Origin: Anaerolinea sp. | GTDB lineage: Bacteria > Chloroflexota > Anaerolineae > Anaerolineales > Anaerolineaceae | Length of the DNA: 13,073 nucleotides | Direction of reading: 5' to 3' | Assembly: GCA_029975965.1 (NCBI GenBank) | Contig: JARKOV010000021.1 | Location: 1 to 13,073 of the forward strand | Shown here: positions 5,804 through 13,055 of the stretch, one piece after another | How the letters are laid out: each line of letters begins with the position of its first letter | How positions within the stretch are numbered: the first letter of the stretch is position 1 | Made by a program: the position numbers and the translations under genes | Notes under the pieces: model-generated | Databases searched by the model: none | Told to the model about the DNA's origin: nothing | Seen by the model: the letters and a program-made list of their open reading frames with translations, nothing else

Positions 5804-8800
5804 TCATTGAATTCTTACGATTCTCCCTTCGACCACCGGCGCCACCGGCGAGCGACCCGCCACGTAATTGATCGCTACCTCGAGCAGGTCATCGCCCGGG
5901 TTTTGGACGTTCGCGCCCTGGGTGAGGGCGGTGTAGCCGTCTCCGCCACCAAACATGAAGTCGTTGGTCACCAGCCGCACGGTATCGGTTGGACCGACCA
6001 GGGTCAGCGGCCCGCCAGGACCGGAAGGCGCGCGCCAGATGCCGAGCACCACCGGGGTGGTGCCGTTGCAGGTGAAATTCACCACCAGCCCGGCCACCTG
6101 CGGGAAGCGCCCGGTCGCGATGGCTGAGTTGCACACCGGCGAGAAGCCGTTCAAGAATGCGTTGGTCAGTTGTTCGCCGGTGTAGGTCGCGATGATCGTG
6201 CGGTTGCCGAATGGCAACACGGCGAACATCTCGCCCCAGGTGATCTCGCAGGCAGCCTCTCCGGCGCTGGGCGGCAGGCAAACCAGGTCGGCGCGCAGGC
6301 CGCCCGAGTTGGTCAGCGCTGCGTCGATTCCAGGATAGCGCTGCAGCATGGCGTCGGCGACCATGTTGCCCATCGCCGATTCATTCAGGCGCGTCGGATC
6401 TCGGCGGATATCATACGCCTGGGTGCCGATCACCTGGTTGCGCAACACAGCCGTTTGGGCGTTGGCGTCATCGATGATGGCCTGTACATCCGGCCTGGCC
6501 GCCACGCCCAGCCGGTAAGCGATGCGCGTCGCGCCGCCCGCCCAAACCACGTCGCCGCCGTGCACCATCATCTGGACCACCGAGAAGGTCGCCCCGGCGT
6601 TGATACCTTCCACCACCAGGATGTTCCCCACCATCAGGTTGGAAACGCGGTGGGTGTGCCCGGCGATCACCACATCGACCGTTGTACCTTGCAACATTTC
6701 CGTGATGTCCACGATCGGCCCTTCCCAGGGCACAGCGGGGATTCCGTCCACCGCGTTCGAGCCCAACGAAGTGCCCTCGTGAATCACCACAATTTGCACC
6801 CGCACGCCCTGCTTGCGCAGTCGCTCCGATTCTTTCTGGATGCGCTCGGCAGCCGGCAGGAATTTCAACCCGGCGGTCGCGCTGGCTGAGACAAGCTCTG
6901 GGGTATTCTCCAGCGCCGCGCCTATCACGCCCACCTTGACGCCGTTGACATCGAAGACCTGGCTGCCCTTGACCCAGCTAGGCGGTTTGTTGGTCGCGGT
7001 TTCGACGATGTTCACCCCCAGGAAGGGGAACAAGGCGCGCGCCTGGTGTTGAAGCAGCCGGGCTACCCCGTAGTCGAACTCGTGGTTCCCGTAGGAGGTA
7101 GCGTCCAGTCCCCAGGCATTTTCGACATCGATCGCCGGCATATCTTGCAACAGGCCGGAATTGGCCGGAGAAGCGCCCACGTTGTCACCGCCGGCCAGCA
7201 AGAGCGCTGGACCGGGCAATGCCGCCGCCTCTTCGTCGAAGCGAGTCGCCAGGAATGCCGCGCCGCCCACCTGGACGTTAAGCCCATCTCTGACCAGCGT
7301 GGTCGGTTCGAGCTGGCCGTGGAAATCGTTCAACCCGATGACGGAAATCGCTTTGTAGCGCGAGCCGCCGTCGAGAATTTCGGTCAACACCCGCCCTTGA
7401 GAGTGCTGCGGAACCGGGATGCCCATGATAAAGGCCAGCGTCGGCGCCAGGTCGATGGTGCGAATGCCGGCAAACTGGCCTTTGCCAATGCCCTTACCAC
7501 CCGCCAGGAAGCTGGCGCGCATATTCACGTTTGCCTCGAGCACCTGCACATCGGGCACGTAGCCGTGCTGCCCAAAGAAGGCAGACAAGGCAACCAACGT
7601 CCCCGGAGTGGCGGCGTCGAACTGGTAGGGCGGATAGGAAAAGGCGACCACATCGCCGGTGCGGGTGGGGTTCGCCATATCGGACGTGGAGCCCGGGCCG
7701 TTGGGGATGTAACGGGTCTCCGCCTTGGTGTAAACCCGGTCGATCATCTTCCAGCCTTCCGGCTGGCCGTCTCTGGTCCAATCATTCGGGTCGCTCAGCC
7801 CGGCAAAGGCTGCTTTGATCATGGCGACCGTCGCCGCCTCGTCCACCGCCGCCACCTGCTGGAAGCCTCCGCCGGCCGGGTCACGGCCCGCCAGGTTCAG
7901 GTAGATCTGCACGGTGCCACCCGCCCAACAGGCCTTGGCTTTGCCGATCGTTTCGCCGGTCGCCGGGCGGCAGTTAGATGTCTGCGGTCGCGAGAGCAAC
8001 CCCAGGTCGACCAGCACCTTGCTGGCATCGATCGCCAGGAACTGCGGCGCGAAACCATGGTCCGAAGACACAAAGGTGGTCGCCTTGTTGGGCATGTAAG
8101 ATTTCACCAGCGCCAGGGTCGCATCGGCGCCCTGGTAAGCGCGCTTGAGATACCCTTCGCGCACATCCACCCGACCATCCGGCGTGCCGTTCACTTGAAC
8201 GTCATCATAAGCCGGGTTTGGCTGGCCGTTGGGCAGCAGCGGGGTCACCAGCCCCAGGAACTGGTGCTGGAACTCATCGGTGATCGGGTAGCCCACCAGC
8301 ACAAGGTCCGGCGCGTAGTTGACCAGGATGTACTCGATCAGCGGGTGGTGACCGGTCTCCCAGTACAGCCCCTGCTCGACGTAGGTGTCTTCGCTGACGA
8401 TGCCCGCTTCCAACACGGCGAAATCCGCTGCGGTGGAGGTGGGGAAATTGCGCGCGACAAACTCGGCGAAATCGCCGCTGAAGGAGGGGTCGCCCGGCCA
8501 GTCGGGCCAGGAAGCGTTGGCGCGAGTGACCGAGGTATGGAACAAGCGCACTTCGCTCAAATCGTCGTTCAACTGTTCAACTTTAACGAGCATACCGGCG
8601 GTCAAACCGTTGAAAGCGCCGCCCGAGACGGTCACTTTGACGTCGGCCCATTCACCGCAAGTGAGATCGGCCACAGCCTGGGCGCCGTCCTTGGAGAAGC
8701 TGAAGAGCACCCGGTCATACTTGACATGCCCATCGTCGTTGGAATCGTAGATGTAGGCATTCAGGCCATATTTATCGACCCCGAAGTCCAAAACGCGCAT

Positions 8801-9511
8801 GCGCATCTGCATCGGCGGGCTGAAGGATTCGGGGACGTTGGTCCAGCCGTCGGCTGGCGCCGGCGCCGCTTCAGGATAGGGCGCCTGTCCGGCAAATCCG
8901 GCCGGGTGGTCGTACTGCAATCCAAAGGCGGCTACGAAATTGGCCAGGTCGTCGGGGCTGATGTAGTTGGTCGTCACCCCTCGCCCGGAAAGGAAGCTGC
9001 GGTAATCGATCGTCGGTCCGACGGTCAACGCATTGCGCCCGCCGGCCCATTCGATCTGCGCGACACGCTTACCAGCGCGCTCAGCCGCCTGGGCGATGGT
9101 TTCAGCTTGCAACACGCCCGGATCGAACGCCGCAGTCCGGTTGCCAAAAGGCTGGCCGTTGATATGGAACGTGTTGTTGGTCGAGCCGGTCACACTGGGC
9201 CAGGCGCCGGTCGCCAGGCTGTACCAGCCGGCCCCCGTGTTGGGTGGCGCCTGGGTTAACAAACCGCCATCCGCGCCCGAGACACCCTTCTTCAACATTT
9301 CGTTCATCGTCGGCATCAGGCCCTGTTGCGCATACCTGGCAACGATATCCTGCCGCAATCCATCCGAAGCGAAGAAAATTGCGCTCTCGCTGGTTTGGCG
9401 GTAGGGCGCAGAAACCGCGGAGGCCGGAACCGCCGCGGTAGAGAATAACGAAAAGACAACTGCCAGCACCAAAACCAACGCCGAAGCTTTTCGGCTCACG
9501 TGGGCCTTCAT
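5804..9511 (-). CDS. Exported phosphodiesterase/nucleotide pyrophosphatase fused to 5'-nucleotidase
   Basis: This single 1235-residue protein has a signal peptide (residues 1-32, basic start, hydrophobic core, likely cut after VPASA). The first domain (about 43-715) is an alkaline-phosphatase-superfamily phosphodiesterase of the nucleotide pyrophosphatase type. It has a full active-site set: Asp50 (FFASDG), candidate nucleophile Thr92 ([10 protein letters not shown]), Asp412/His416 (TDEFQH), Asp484/His485 (SSDHGF) and His703. An insert near 256-266 holds a DxNxDG calcium-type loop. The second domain (about 720-1235) is a UshA-type metallophosphatase: Asp729/His731 (NDFHG), Asp776 (GGDN), Asn809/His810 (GNHEF), His911 and His952/His954 (GHTH). 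Its nucleotide-binding half carries NSGGLRAD and FMFGGGDGY. Likely role is extracytoplasmic nucleotide scavenging for phosphate and nucleosides. The ATG at 9511 has AAAGG nine bases upstream; an in-frame ATG two codons earlier is too close to it. Confidence 0.9.
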   Translation of the reverse strand: MKAHVSRKASALVLVLAVVFSLFSTAAVPASAVSAPYRQTSESAIFFASDGLRQDIVARYAQQGLMPTMNEMLKKGVSGADGGLLTQAPPNTGAGWYSLATGAWPSVTGSTNNTFHINGQPFGNRTAAFDPGVLQAETIAQAAERAGKRVAQIEWAGGRNALTVGPTIDYRSFLSGRGVTTNYISPDDLANFVAAFGLQYDHPAGFAGQAPYPEAAPAPADGWTNVPESFSPPMQMRMRVLDFGVDKYGLNAYIYDSNDDGHVKYDRVLFSFSKDGAQAVADLTCGEWADVKVTVSGGAFNGLTAGMLVKVEQLNDDLSEVRLFHTSVTRANASWPDWPGDPSFSGDFAEFVARNFPTSTAADFAVLEAGIVSEDTYVEQGLYWETGHHPLIEYILVNYAPDLVLVGYPITDEFQHQFLGLVTPLLPNGQPNPAYDDVQVNGTPDGRVDVREGYLKRAYQGADATLALVKSYMPNKATTFVSSDHGFAPQFLAIDASKVLVDLGLLSRPQTSNCRPATGETIGKAKACWAGGTVQIYLNLAGRDPAGGGFQQVAAVDEAATVAMIKAAFAGLSDPNDWTRDGQPEGWKMIDRVYTKAETRYIPNGPGSTSDMANPTRTGDVVAFSYPPYQFDAATPGTLVALSAFFGQHGYVPDVQVLEANVNMRASFLAGGKGIGKGQFAGIRTIDLAPTLAFIMGIPVPQHSQGRVLTEILDGGSRYKAISVIGLNDFHGQLEPTTLVRDGLNVQVGGAAFLATRFDEEAAALPGPALLLAGGDNVGASPANSGLLQDMPAIDVENAWGLDATSYGNHEFDYGVARLLQHQARALFPFLGVNIVETATNKPPSWVKGSQVFDVNGVKVGVIGAALENTPELVSASATAGLKFLPAAERIQKESERLRKQGVRVQIVVIHEGTSLGSNAVDGIPAVPWEGPIVDITEMLQGTTVDVVIAGHTHRVSNLMVGNILVVEGINAGATFSVVQMMVHGGDVVWAGGATRIAYRLGVAARPDVQAIIDDANAQTAVLRNQVIGTQAYDIRRDPTRLNESAMGNMVADAMLQRYPGIDAALTNSGGLRADLVCLPPSAGEAACEITWGEMFAVLPFGNRTIIATYTGEQLTNAFLNGFSPVCNSAIATGRFPQVAGLVVNFTCNGTTPVVLGIWRAPSGPGGPLTLVGPTDTVRLVTNDFMFGGGDGYTALTQGANVQNPGDDLLEVAINYVAGRSPVAPVVEGRIVRIQ

Positions 9512-9600
9512 ACACATATTCCTTTCTTTGGTCAAAACCAAATCGACAGGATGAGAAGATCGTGCTGCAACCCCATTAAACACTGTGACGCATGCATCAA

Positions 9601-9616
9601 CGTGATGAATTTCACA
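9601..9616. promoter_or_regulatory. CRP/FNR-like box upstream of the fusion gene
   Basis: CGTGATGAATTTCACA fits the TGTGA-N6-TCACA consensus with one mismatch. On the minus strand a TTTAAT (9575-9580) is a possible -10 box. Its predicted start near 9568 places the box centre about 41 bp upstream, the position of a class II activator site. No good -35 is present, as expected for an activator-dependent promoter. No regulator gene is nearby. Confidence 0.3.
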
Positions 9617-9626
9617 ACCAACCAAT

Positions 9627-9653
9627 AAAAAAACCGGCCTTCGTGGCCGGTTT
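9627..9653 (-). terminator. Intrinsic terminator inside the 5' leader
   Basis: On the minus strand AAACCGGCC (9645-9653) pairs perfectly with GGCCGGTTT (9631-9639) across a 5-nt loop, and seven U close it (9627-9633). It lies 116 bp upstream of the fusion gene start and about 80 nt after the predicted start of transcription. It would therefore cut the leader unless read-through or antitermination occurs. Confidence 0.8.
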
Positions 9654-9731
9654 CGCTGCTGGCTCCCCGCAAGCACCCCCTTTAAAAGGTGGAGCGACCA
9701 ATTGAATGCTTGCGGCTCATCGCCTCCACAC
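9627..9731 (-). ncRNA. Structured leader RNA, candidate riboswitch or small RNA
   Basis: From the predicted start near 9731 the transcript can form stem A, GUGGAG-(bulged G)-CGA (9720-9729) with UCG-CUCCAC (9689-9697). It can also form stem B, a perfect 9-bp CCGCAAGCA (9707-9715) with UGCUUGCGG (9667-9675). The strands alternate A-B-A-B, so they form a pseudoknot or exclude each other. The terminator at 9627-9653 follows directly. This is the layout of a riboswitch-type attenuator, or of an independent RNA of about 105 nt. I cannot match it to a known class. A 12-codon ORF (9682-9720) begins two bases after GGAGG and overlaps both stems. Confidence 0.5.
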
Positions 9732-9737
9732 GATCAA

Positions 9738-9766
9738 AATATATCATTAATTCAAATTAATGTCAA
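9738..9766 (-). promoter_or_regulatory. Near-consensus promoter of the leader and fusion gene
   Basis: On the minus strand a perfect -35 TTGACA (9761-9766), a 17-bp spacer and a -10 TATATT (9738-9743, 5/6) lie in an AT-rich block that contrasts with the GC-rich genes around it. Predicted transcription start is near 9731, about 220 nt upstream of the coding start. Confidence 0.75.
9745..9762. promoter_or_regulatory. Perfect palindrome in the promoter spacer, candidate operator
   Basis: CATTAATT-CA-AATTAATG has perfect 8-bp arms with a 2-bp centre and fills the spacer between the -35 and -10 boxes. Its size and position fit a dimeric helix-turn-helix repressor site (for example MarR- or TetR-like). 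No such regulator is encoded in the window. AT-rich sequence raises the odds of chance symmetry. Confidence 0.45.
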
Positions 9767-9820
9767 TAAATTCGGTCTTATATATCCTTTTAGCCCGTTG
9801 CGCATGAACATTTACCCTCA

Positions 9821-9853
9821 CCGCCGGCCCGCTCCCGAAGCGAGCGAGGGCGG
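9821..9853. repeat. C/G-rich hairpin, REP-like
   Basis: CCGCC (9821-9825) pairs with GGCGG (9849-9853) outside CGCTC/GAGCG (9830-9834 with 9842-9846). The C-rich left side and G-rich right side resemble the element at the window end (12951-13055). It lies 34 bp past the deacetylase stop and has no U-tract, so it is a repeat or an mRNA-end hairpin rather than a classic terminator. Confidence 0.4.
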
Positions 9854-9887
9854 AGTTGCATGGTTAATCGCACACTTGCCTATCGGG

Positions 9888-10661
9888 TCAGTTCCCTAAC
9901 CGATCGCGCAGATATGCGCCAATCTCCGCGACCGATGCGACCCAAATATCCGCGGAGCGCCGGGCAAGATAGAGCGCCAACTGGTGAAAATCGCCGTCCC
10001 CCACCGGCAGGTGACCCTCCTGGATGCCGTGAAAAGTGAACACCGACCACCGGCCCAGGAAGGCGGCCTCTTCGACCAGCCCAATCATCGATGCGCCACT
10101 CAGTCGCTCTGCCGGAAAAGAAGAAAGATGGTGCCGGTCACACGCCAGTGGGTCGTTAGCCAGGTCACCGCTCAACTCGCCCTTGAACCGTGCGGCAGTG
10201 AAATGCTCGGCGATGAAGGGCGTGTAACACACCCTGGTTTTGCCTTTTCCCACCGAATCCTCGTAACAGGGGTAAGCGAACGAGGTCTCGCGCTGGCCAG
10301 GGAACACCTGCCGGATGCGACGCTGCGCCTCGAGGACATCCATCTGCAAACGCTCCAGCGTCCACTCGCGCAAGTTGCGCTGGGCGATCCACTCCGAGTG
10401 AATATTCAAGGAGCAGGGGTGCAGCAGCGAATGGTTGCCGATTTCGTGTCCGGCAGCCGCCACCGGTCGCCAGCTTTCGAGGCGCTCGATCCAGCTATCG
10501 CCGATCCCGGCGCTCTCTTCCGCGCCCACCGGATTCAAGTAAAAGGTGGCGCGCAAGCCGGTTTCCTGCAAAATGGCAAAAGCTGTCTCGCGCTGCGAGC
10601 GCATCCCATCATCAAAGGTCAACGACACCGCCGCGCGGTATTTGTCAGGCCAAATCGCCAT
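9888..10661 (-). CDS. Polysaccharide deacetylase-like (NodB/CE4) protein
   Basis: This 257-residue protein has the NodB homology fold. TFDDG (residues 15-19, Asp17 catalytic and Asp18 metal-binding) is followed by HEIGNHSLLH with His77 and His81 as zinc ligands. FAYPCYED (motif 3 region) and FTFHGI with His211 near the C terminus complete it. CE4 enzymes remove N- or O-acetyl groups from chitin, peptidoglycan or xylan. There is no signal peptide, so this one probably acts in the cytoplasm on a soluble substrate, or belongs to the broader amidase-like relatives. The typical Arg after the YP motif is not obvious here. The start is set by a full AGGAGG (10668-10673) six bases upstream. Confidence 0.85.
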   Translation of the reverse strand: MAIWPDKYRAAVSLTFDDGMRSQRETAFAILQETGLRATFYLNPVGAEESAGIGDSWIERLESWRPVAAAGHEIGNHSLLHPCSLNIHSEWIAQRNLREWTLERLQMDVLEAQRRIRQVFPGQRETSFAYPCYEDSVGKGKTRVCYTPFIAEHFTAARFKGELSGDLANDPLACDRHHLSSFPAERLSGASMIGLVEEAAFLGRWSVFTFHGIQEGHLPVGDGDFHQLALYLARRSADIWVASVAEIGAYLRDRLGN

Positions 10662-10681
10662 ACATCACCTCCTGTGCAATG

Positions 10682-10687
10682 ATTATA
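10682..10687 (-). promoter_or_regulatory. Possible -10 box for the deacetylase-like gene
   Basis: A perfect TATAAT on the minus strand lies 20 bp upstream of the ATG, with no recognisable -35 at the right distance. The predicted start near 10675 leaves almost no leader ahead of AGGAGG. It faces away from the cysK promoter. Confidence 0.35.
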
Positions 10688-10750
10688 GTGCGCGCTGTGA
10701 ATTCATCCTTGCCGGCAGACCCGGCTTATACAAACCTTGTCCTGCCACCC

Positions 10751-10778
10751 TTGACATCGTTTGATTCCATCATATAAT
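10751..10778 (+). promoter_or_regulatory. Consensus promoter of the cysK-cysE leader
   Basis: Perfect TTGACA (10751-10756) and perfect TATAAT (10773-10778) are separated by 16 bp. Transcription should begin at about 10785-10787, more than 220 nt before the cysK ATG. A promoter this strong normally needs control downstream, which the attenuator supplies. Confidence 0.85.
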
Positions 10779-10786
10779 CAAATTCG

Positions 10787-10867
10787 ATGAAACTGGTAAT
10801 ATTTGGAGCAATGATGTCGTTTTCCTGCATGTGTCCGCGGCGGGGCAAGGTGACCCTGCCTCGCTAG
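10787..10867 (+). CDS. Leader peptide with Cys-Met-Cys, for cysK attenuation
   Basis: An ORF of 26 codons opens at the ATG at 10787, on or within two bases of the predicted transcription start, so it could be read leaderless. In the same frame ATGs at 10811 and 10814 follow GGAG (10805-10808), giving 18-19 codon versions. All share MSFSCMCPRRGK with Cys codons TGC at 10826-10828 and TGT at 10832-10834, and end at TAG (10865-10867). Cys is rare in proteins, so two in so short an ORF directly before cysK is telling. The product itself probably has no function; the act of translating it senses charged tRNA-Cys. Confidence 0.65.
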   Translation: MKLVIFGAMMSFSCMCPRRGKVTLPR

Positions 10868-10979
10868 GCGCGTGCGCGCGTAATTCTCCAGCAGACGAAG
10901 GCAGCGGTACCCCGCCCCGCATCAACCAATGCGTGTGGCCCGAAAGGACCGCTGTTTTTATTTGTCTGCTGGCTTTTTT
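10840..10979 (+). promoter_or_regulatory. Predicted cysteine attenuator (pause hairpin, antiterminator, terminator)
   Basis: Strand 1 (10840-10847) pairs with strand 2 (10857-10864) in an 8-bp hairpin inside the leader ORF, just past the Cys codons. Strand 2 can instead pair through TGCCT+CG (10857-10863) with AGGCA and CG in strand 3 (10896-10903, one bulged A). Strand 3 otherwise joins strand 4 in the terminator. Its outer stem is CCAGCAGACGAA (10888-10899) with TTTGTCTGCTGG (10961-10972), and its inner stem is CAGCGGT-(A)-CC (10902-10911) with GGACCGCTG (10946-10954). A CGCAT/ATGCG hairpin sits in the loop. U-tracts follow the inner stem (10955-10959) and the outer stem (10974-10979). The strand order matches trp- and his-type attenuators. 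Stalling at TGT would cover strand 1 and favour read-through. Confidence 0.6.
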
Positions 10980-11009
10980 CAATATAACCCATCCTAGGAG
11001 TAATCCAAC

Positions 11010-11948
11010 ATGCGTATCGCCAACGACGCGACCGAATTGATCGGCAACACCCCCCTGGTGCGCCTGAACCGCATCGCCCAAGAAGCCGGCGCAAAGGCGA
11101 CCGTCGCCGCCAAATTGGAGTTCTACAACCCCGCCCACTCAGTCAAAGACCGCATCGGCGTCTCGATGATCAACGCGGCAGAAAAAGCCGGCAAGATCAA
11201 ACCCGACACCATCATCGTCGAGCCGACGAGTGGCAACACCGGCATCGCGCTGGCCTTTGTGTGCGCAGCGCGCGGCTACAAATGCACCCTGATCATGCCC
11301 GATACGATGAGCAAAGAGCGGCGCATGCTGCTGCGCGCCTACGGGGCCGAATTGATCTTGACCCCCGGCAGCGGAGGCATGCCGGCAGCCATCGCCAAGG
11401 CGGAAGAGCTGGTCGCCAACGATTCGCGCTATTTTATGCCGCAGCAGTTCCAAAACCCCGCCAACCCCGAGATTCACCGCCAGACGACCGCCGAAGAGAT
11501 CTGGCGCGACACCGACGGCCAGGTGGACATCATCGTTTCCGGCATCGGCACCGGCGGCACCATCACCGGGGTGGGCGAAGTGCTCAAGAGCCGCAAGCCT
11601 TCCGTGCGGATGGTGGCGGTCGAGCCCGACGCTTCACCCGTGCTCTCCGGAGGCCAAAAAGGTCCCCACCCGATCCAGGGCATCGGCGCGGGATTCGTCC
11701 CCGACGTGCTCAACACGAAAATCTATGACGAGATCGTGCGCGTCAAGGCCGACGACGCCTTCGCCACGGCGCGGAAAATGGCCAGCATGGAGGGCTTGCT
11801 GGTGGGCATCTCGTCCGGCGCGGCGACCTGGGCGGCGCTGCAAGTCGCGGCTCGCCCTGAAAACGCCGGCAAGCTGCTGGTGGTGATCATCCCCAGCTTC
11901 GGCGAGCGGTACCTCTCCACCGCGCTCTTCGCCGACCTGGTGGATTGA
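11010..11948 (+). CDS. cysK: Cysteine synthase A (O-acetylserine sulfhydrylase)
   Basis: This PLP enzyme makes cysteine from O-acetylserine and sulfide. Its 312 residues match the family's usual length. It shows [13 protein letters not shown] at the N terminus, [11 protein letters not shown] with Lys46 as the Schiff-base lysine and PTSGNTG (72-78) as the substrate loop. [15 protein letters not shown] (146-160) and the phosphate loop GTGGTITG (180-187) follow. There is no C-terminal CBS domain as in cystathionine beta-synthase, and the NPEIHRQTT motif favours CysK. AGGAG (10996-11000) lies nine bases before the ATG. The gene follows a predicted cysteine attenuator and precedes cysE, so its product uses the neighbour's product as substrate. 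Confidence 0.95.
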   Translation: MRIANDATELIGNTPLVRLNRIAQEAGAKATVAAKLEFYNPAHSVKDRIGVSMINAAEKAGKIKPDTIIVEPTSGNTGIALAFVCAARGYKCTLIMPDTMSKERRMLLRAYGAELILTPGSGGMPAAIAKAEELVANDSRYFMPQQFQNPANPEIHRQTTAEEIWRDTDGQVDIIVSGIGTGGTITGVGEVLKSRKPSVRMVAVEPDASPVLSGGQKGPHPIQGIGAGFVPDVLNTKIYDEIVRVKADDAFATARKMASMEGLLVGISSGAATWAALQVAARPENAGKLLVVIIPSFGERYLSTALFADLVD

Positions 11949-12051
11949 ACCAGGGATGGGTTAAGAGGGCTTCGTTATGTGGAAATCGATGCGTCACCCC
12001 CATCCTCATCACGGACCGCGCATACACCCCATGCCAAATGAAGGAAAGCCA

Positions 12052-12900
12052 ATGAACCTTTTCTCACTGATGAAAGACGATATCCAGGCCATCTACGACC
12101 GTGATCCCGCCGCGCGCAGCACGTTCGAGATCCTGATCAGCTATCCCGGGCTGCACGCCGTCTGGGGTCATCGCATGGCGCACTGGTTCTGGACTCACCG
12201 CATGAAACTGCTCGGGCGCTGGCTTTCGCATGTCGTGCGCTTTCTCACCGGCATCGAAATCCACCCGGGTGCGCAGATCGGGCGACGTTTCTTCATTGAC
12301 CACGGCATGGGCGTCGTGATCGGCGAAACCGCCGAGGTGGGCGATAACGTGACCCTCTACCACGGCGTGACCTTAGGCGGCACCAGCCTCGAAAAAGGCA
12401 AGCGCCATCCGACCCTGGAAGACAACGTGGTCGCCGGGGCCGGGGCAAAAATCCTGGGCGCCATCACCGTTGGAGCCGGCAGCCGCATCGGCGCGAATGC
12501 CGTGGTGGTCCGGCCTGTGCCGCCCAACTCGCTGGTCGTCGGCGTGCCGGGGCAGGTGGTGGTGCGCAGCAAGCCGCGCCCGGCCAGCCCGGACCTGAAC
12601 CACAACTTCCTGCCCGATGCGATCGGCACGACCGTGGCAGCCCTGGTCGAGCGCGTCGAACAACTGGAGAGCCTGCTCAATGAGCTGGAGAAGGTTGCCA
12701 CCCCCGCCGGGAGCAGCGAACGGGTAGCGCAATTGGAGGCAGAACTGCGGGTTCACGTCCTTGACCATCCCCACCTGGGCAGCGACGGGAAAGCGGTCCC
12801 GCGCGGCGCTGAAAAGGTGCGGAGAGAAAGCGAACACGTGCACCACCTGCCTCACCAGATCAGCGAAGGGGTGTGGAGCGCAGACGACTTCACCATTTGA
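12052..12900 (+). CDS. cysE: Serine O-acetyltransferase with extended C-terminal tail
   Basis: The enzyme acetylates serine with acetyl-CoA, committing it to cysteine synthesis. The N-terminal helical part (1-65) leads to a left-handed beta-helix of hexapeptide repeats (about 68-165). That part carries [16 protein letters not shown] (Asp83/His84), YHGVTLGGT (His104) and the family's [13 protein letters not shown] tail of about 100 residues follows, with coiled-coil segments ([29 protein letters not shown]) and ending DDFTI. The terminal Ile is the residue that CysE inserts into the CysK active site. The ATG at 12052 is preferred over 11977 because AAGGAAAG precedes it and the earlier His/Pro-rich residues are not family-like. 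The 103-bp gap after cysK shows no terminator, so one operon is likely. Confidence 0.92.
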   Translation: MNLFSLMKDDIQAIYDRDPAARSTFEILISYPGLHAVWGHRMAHWFWTHRMKLLGRWLSHVVRFLTGIEIHPGAQIGRRFFIDHGMGVVIGETAEVGDNVTLYHGVTLGGTSLEKGKRHPTLEDNVVAGAGAKILGAITVGAGSRIGANAVVVRPVPPNSLVVGVPGQVVVRSKPRPASPDLNHNFLPDAIGTTVAALVERVEQLESLLNELEKVATPAGSSERVAQLEAELRVHVLDHPHLGSDGKAVPRGAEKVRRESEHVHHLPHQISEGVWSADDFTI

Positions 12901-12904
12901 AAAT

Positions 12905-12941
12905 ATGACACATCCCGAACATTAAATTCGGGATGTGTCAT
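12905..12941. terminator. Perfect 15-bp hairpin after cysE
   Basis: ATGACACATCCCGAA (12905-12919) pairs perfectly with 12927-12941 across a 7-nt loop, four bases after the cysE stop. There is no U-tract on either strand, so it may be a Rho-type or 3'-end stabilising hairpin, or a binding site, rather than a classic intrinsic terminator. Confidence 0.55.
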
Positions 12942-12950
12942 GTCGAAGAA

Positions 12951-13055
12951 CCCCATCCCCCGTCCCCTTCACCGAAAGGTTGAAGGGGAGAAGATAGTGA
13001 AAAACAGGCAGCCAAGTTTCCCCCGCCTTGGGGCGGGGGATTACAGGGGGTGGGG
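12951..13055. repeat. Palindromic C/G-rich intergenic element (REP/MITE-like)
   Basis: An outer pair, CCCCATCCCCC (12951-12961) with GGGGGTGGGG (13046-13055, one bulged T), encloses two hairpins. One is CCCCTTCA-CC with a GAAA loop (12964-12988). The other is CCCCCGCC with GGCGGGGG (13020-13027 with 13032-13039). The design, C-rich left arm and G-rich right arm, resembles the dispersed C-rich palindromes found between genes in many environmental genomes. It has no coding capacity and I see no target-site duplication. Bases 13056-13073 show nothing. Confidence 0.5.

Noticed and set aside
7046..9259. A 737-codon open frame on the plus strand
   Set aside because: It lies fully antisense to the fusion enzyme. 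Its translation is rich in His, Arg, Gly and Val with no domain motifs, while the opposite strand shows two complete active sites. It is a shadow of GC-rich codon usage.
9682..9720. A 12-codon leader ORF like an amino-acid attenuator
   Set aside because: No enrichment of any one amino acid, the GGAGG is only two bases from the ATG, and the product gene is not biosynthetic. It is mentioned only as a possible coupling element.
9680..9731. Fluoride riboswitch
   Set aside because: The GGCGATGAG start resembles a known fluoride aptamer, but the rest of the pseudoknot core and the conserved downstream CTGATG segment are missing, and the gene is not a fluoride exporter.
10787..11009. Cysteine T-box riboswitch before cysK
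   Set aside because: There is a GGTACC at 10906-10911 but no TGGNACC antiterminator bulge, no Stem I motifs and no specifier loop. A translated leader explains the region better.
11977..12051. N-terminal extension of CysE from the ATG at 11977
   Set aside because: His/Pro-rich residues unlike the family, no clear ribosome site, and a well-placed AAGGAAAG before the ATG at 12052.
11949..12051. A terminator or promoter between cysK and cysE
   Set aside because: No stable hairpin with U-tract and no -35/-10 pair stands out, so the genes are treated as one operon.
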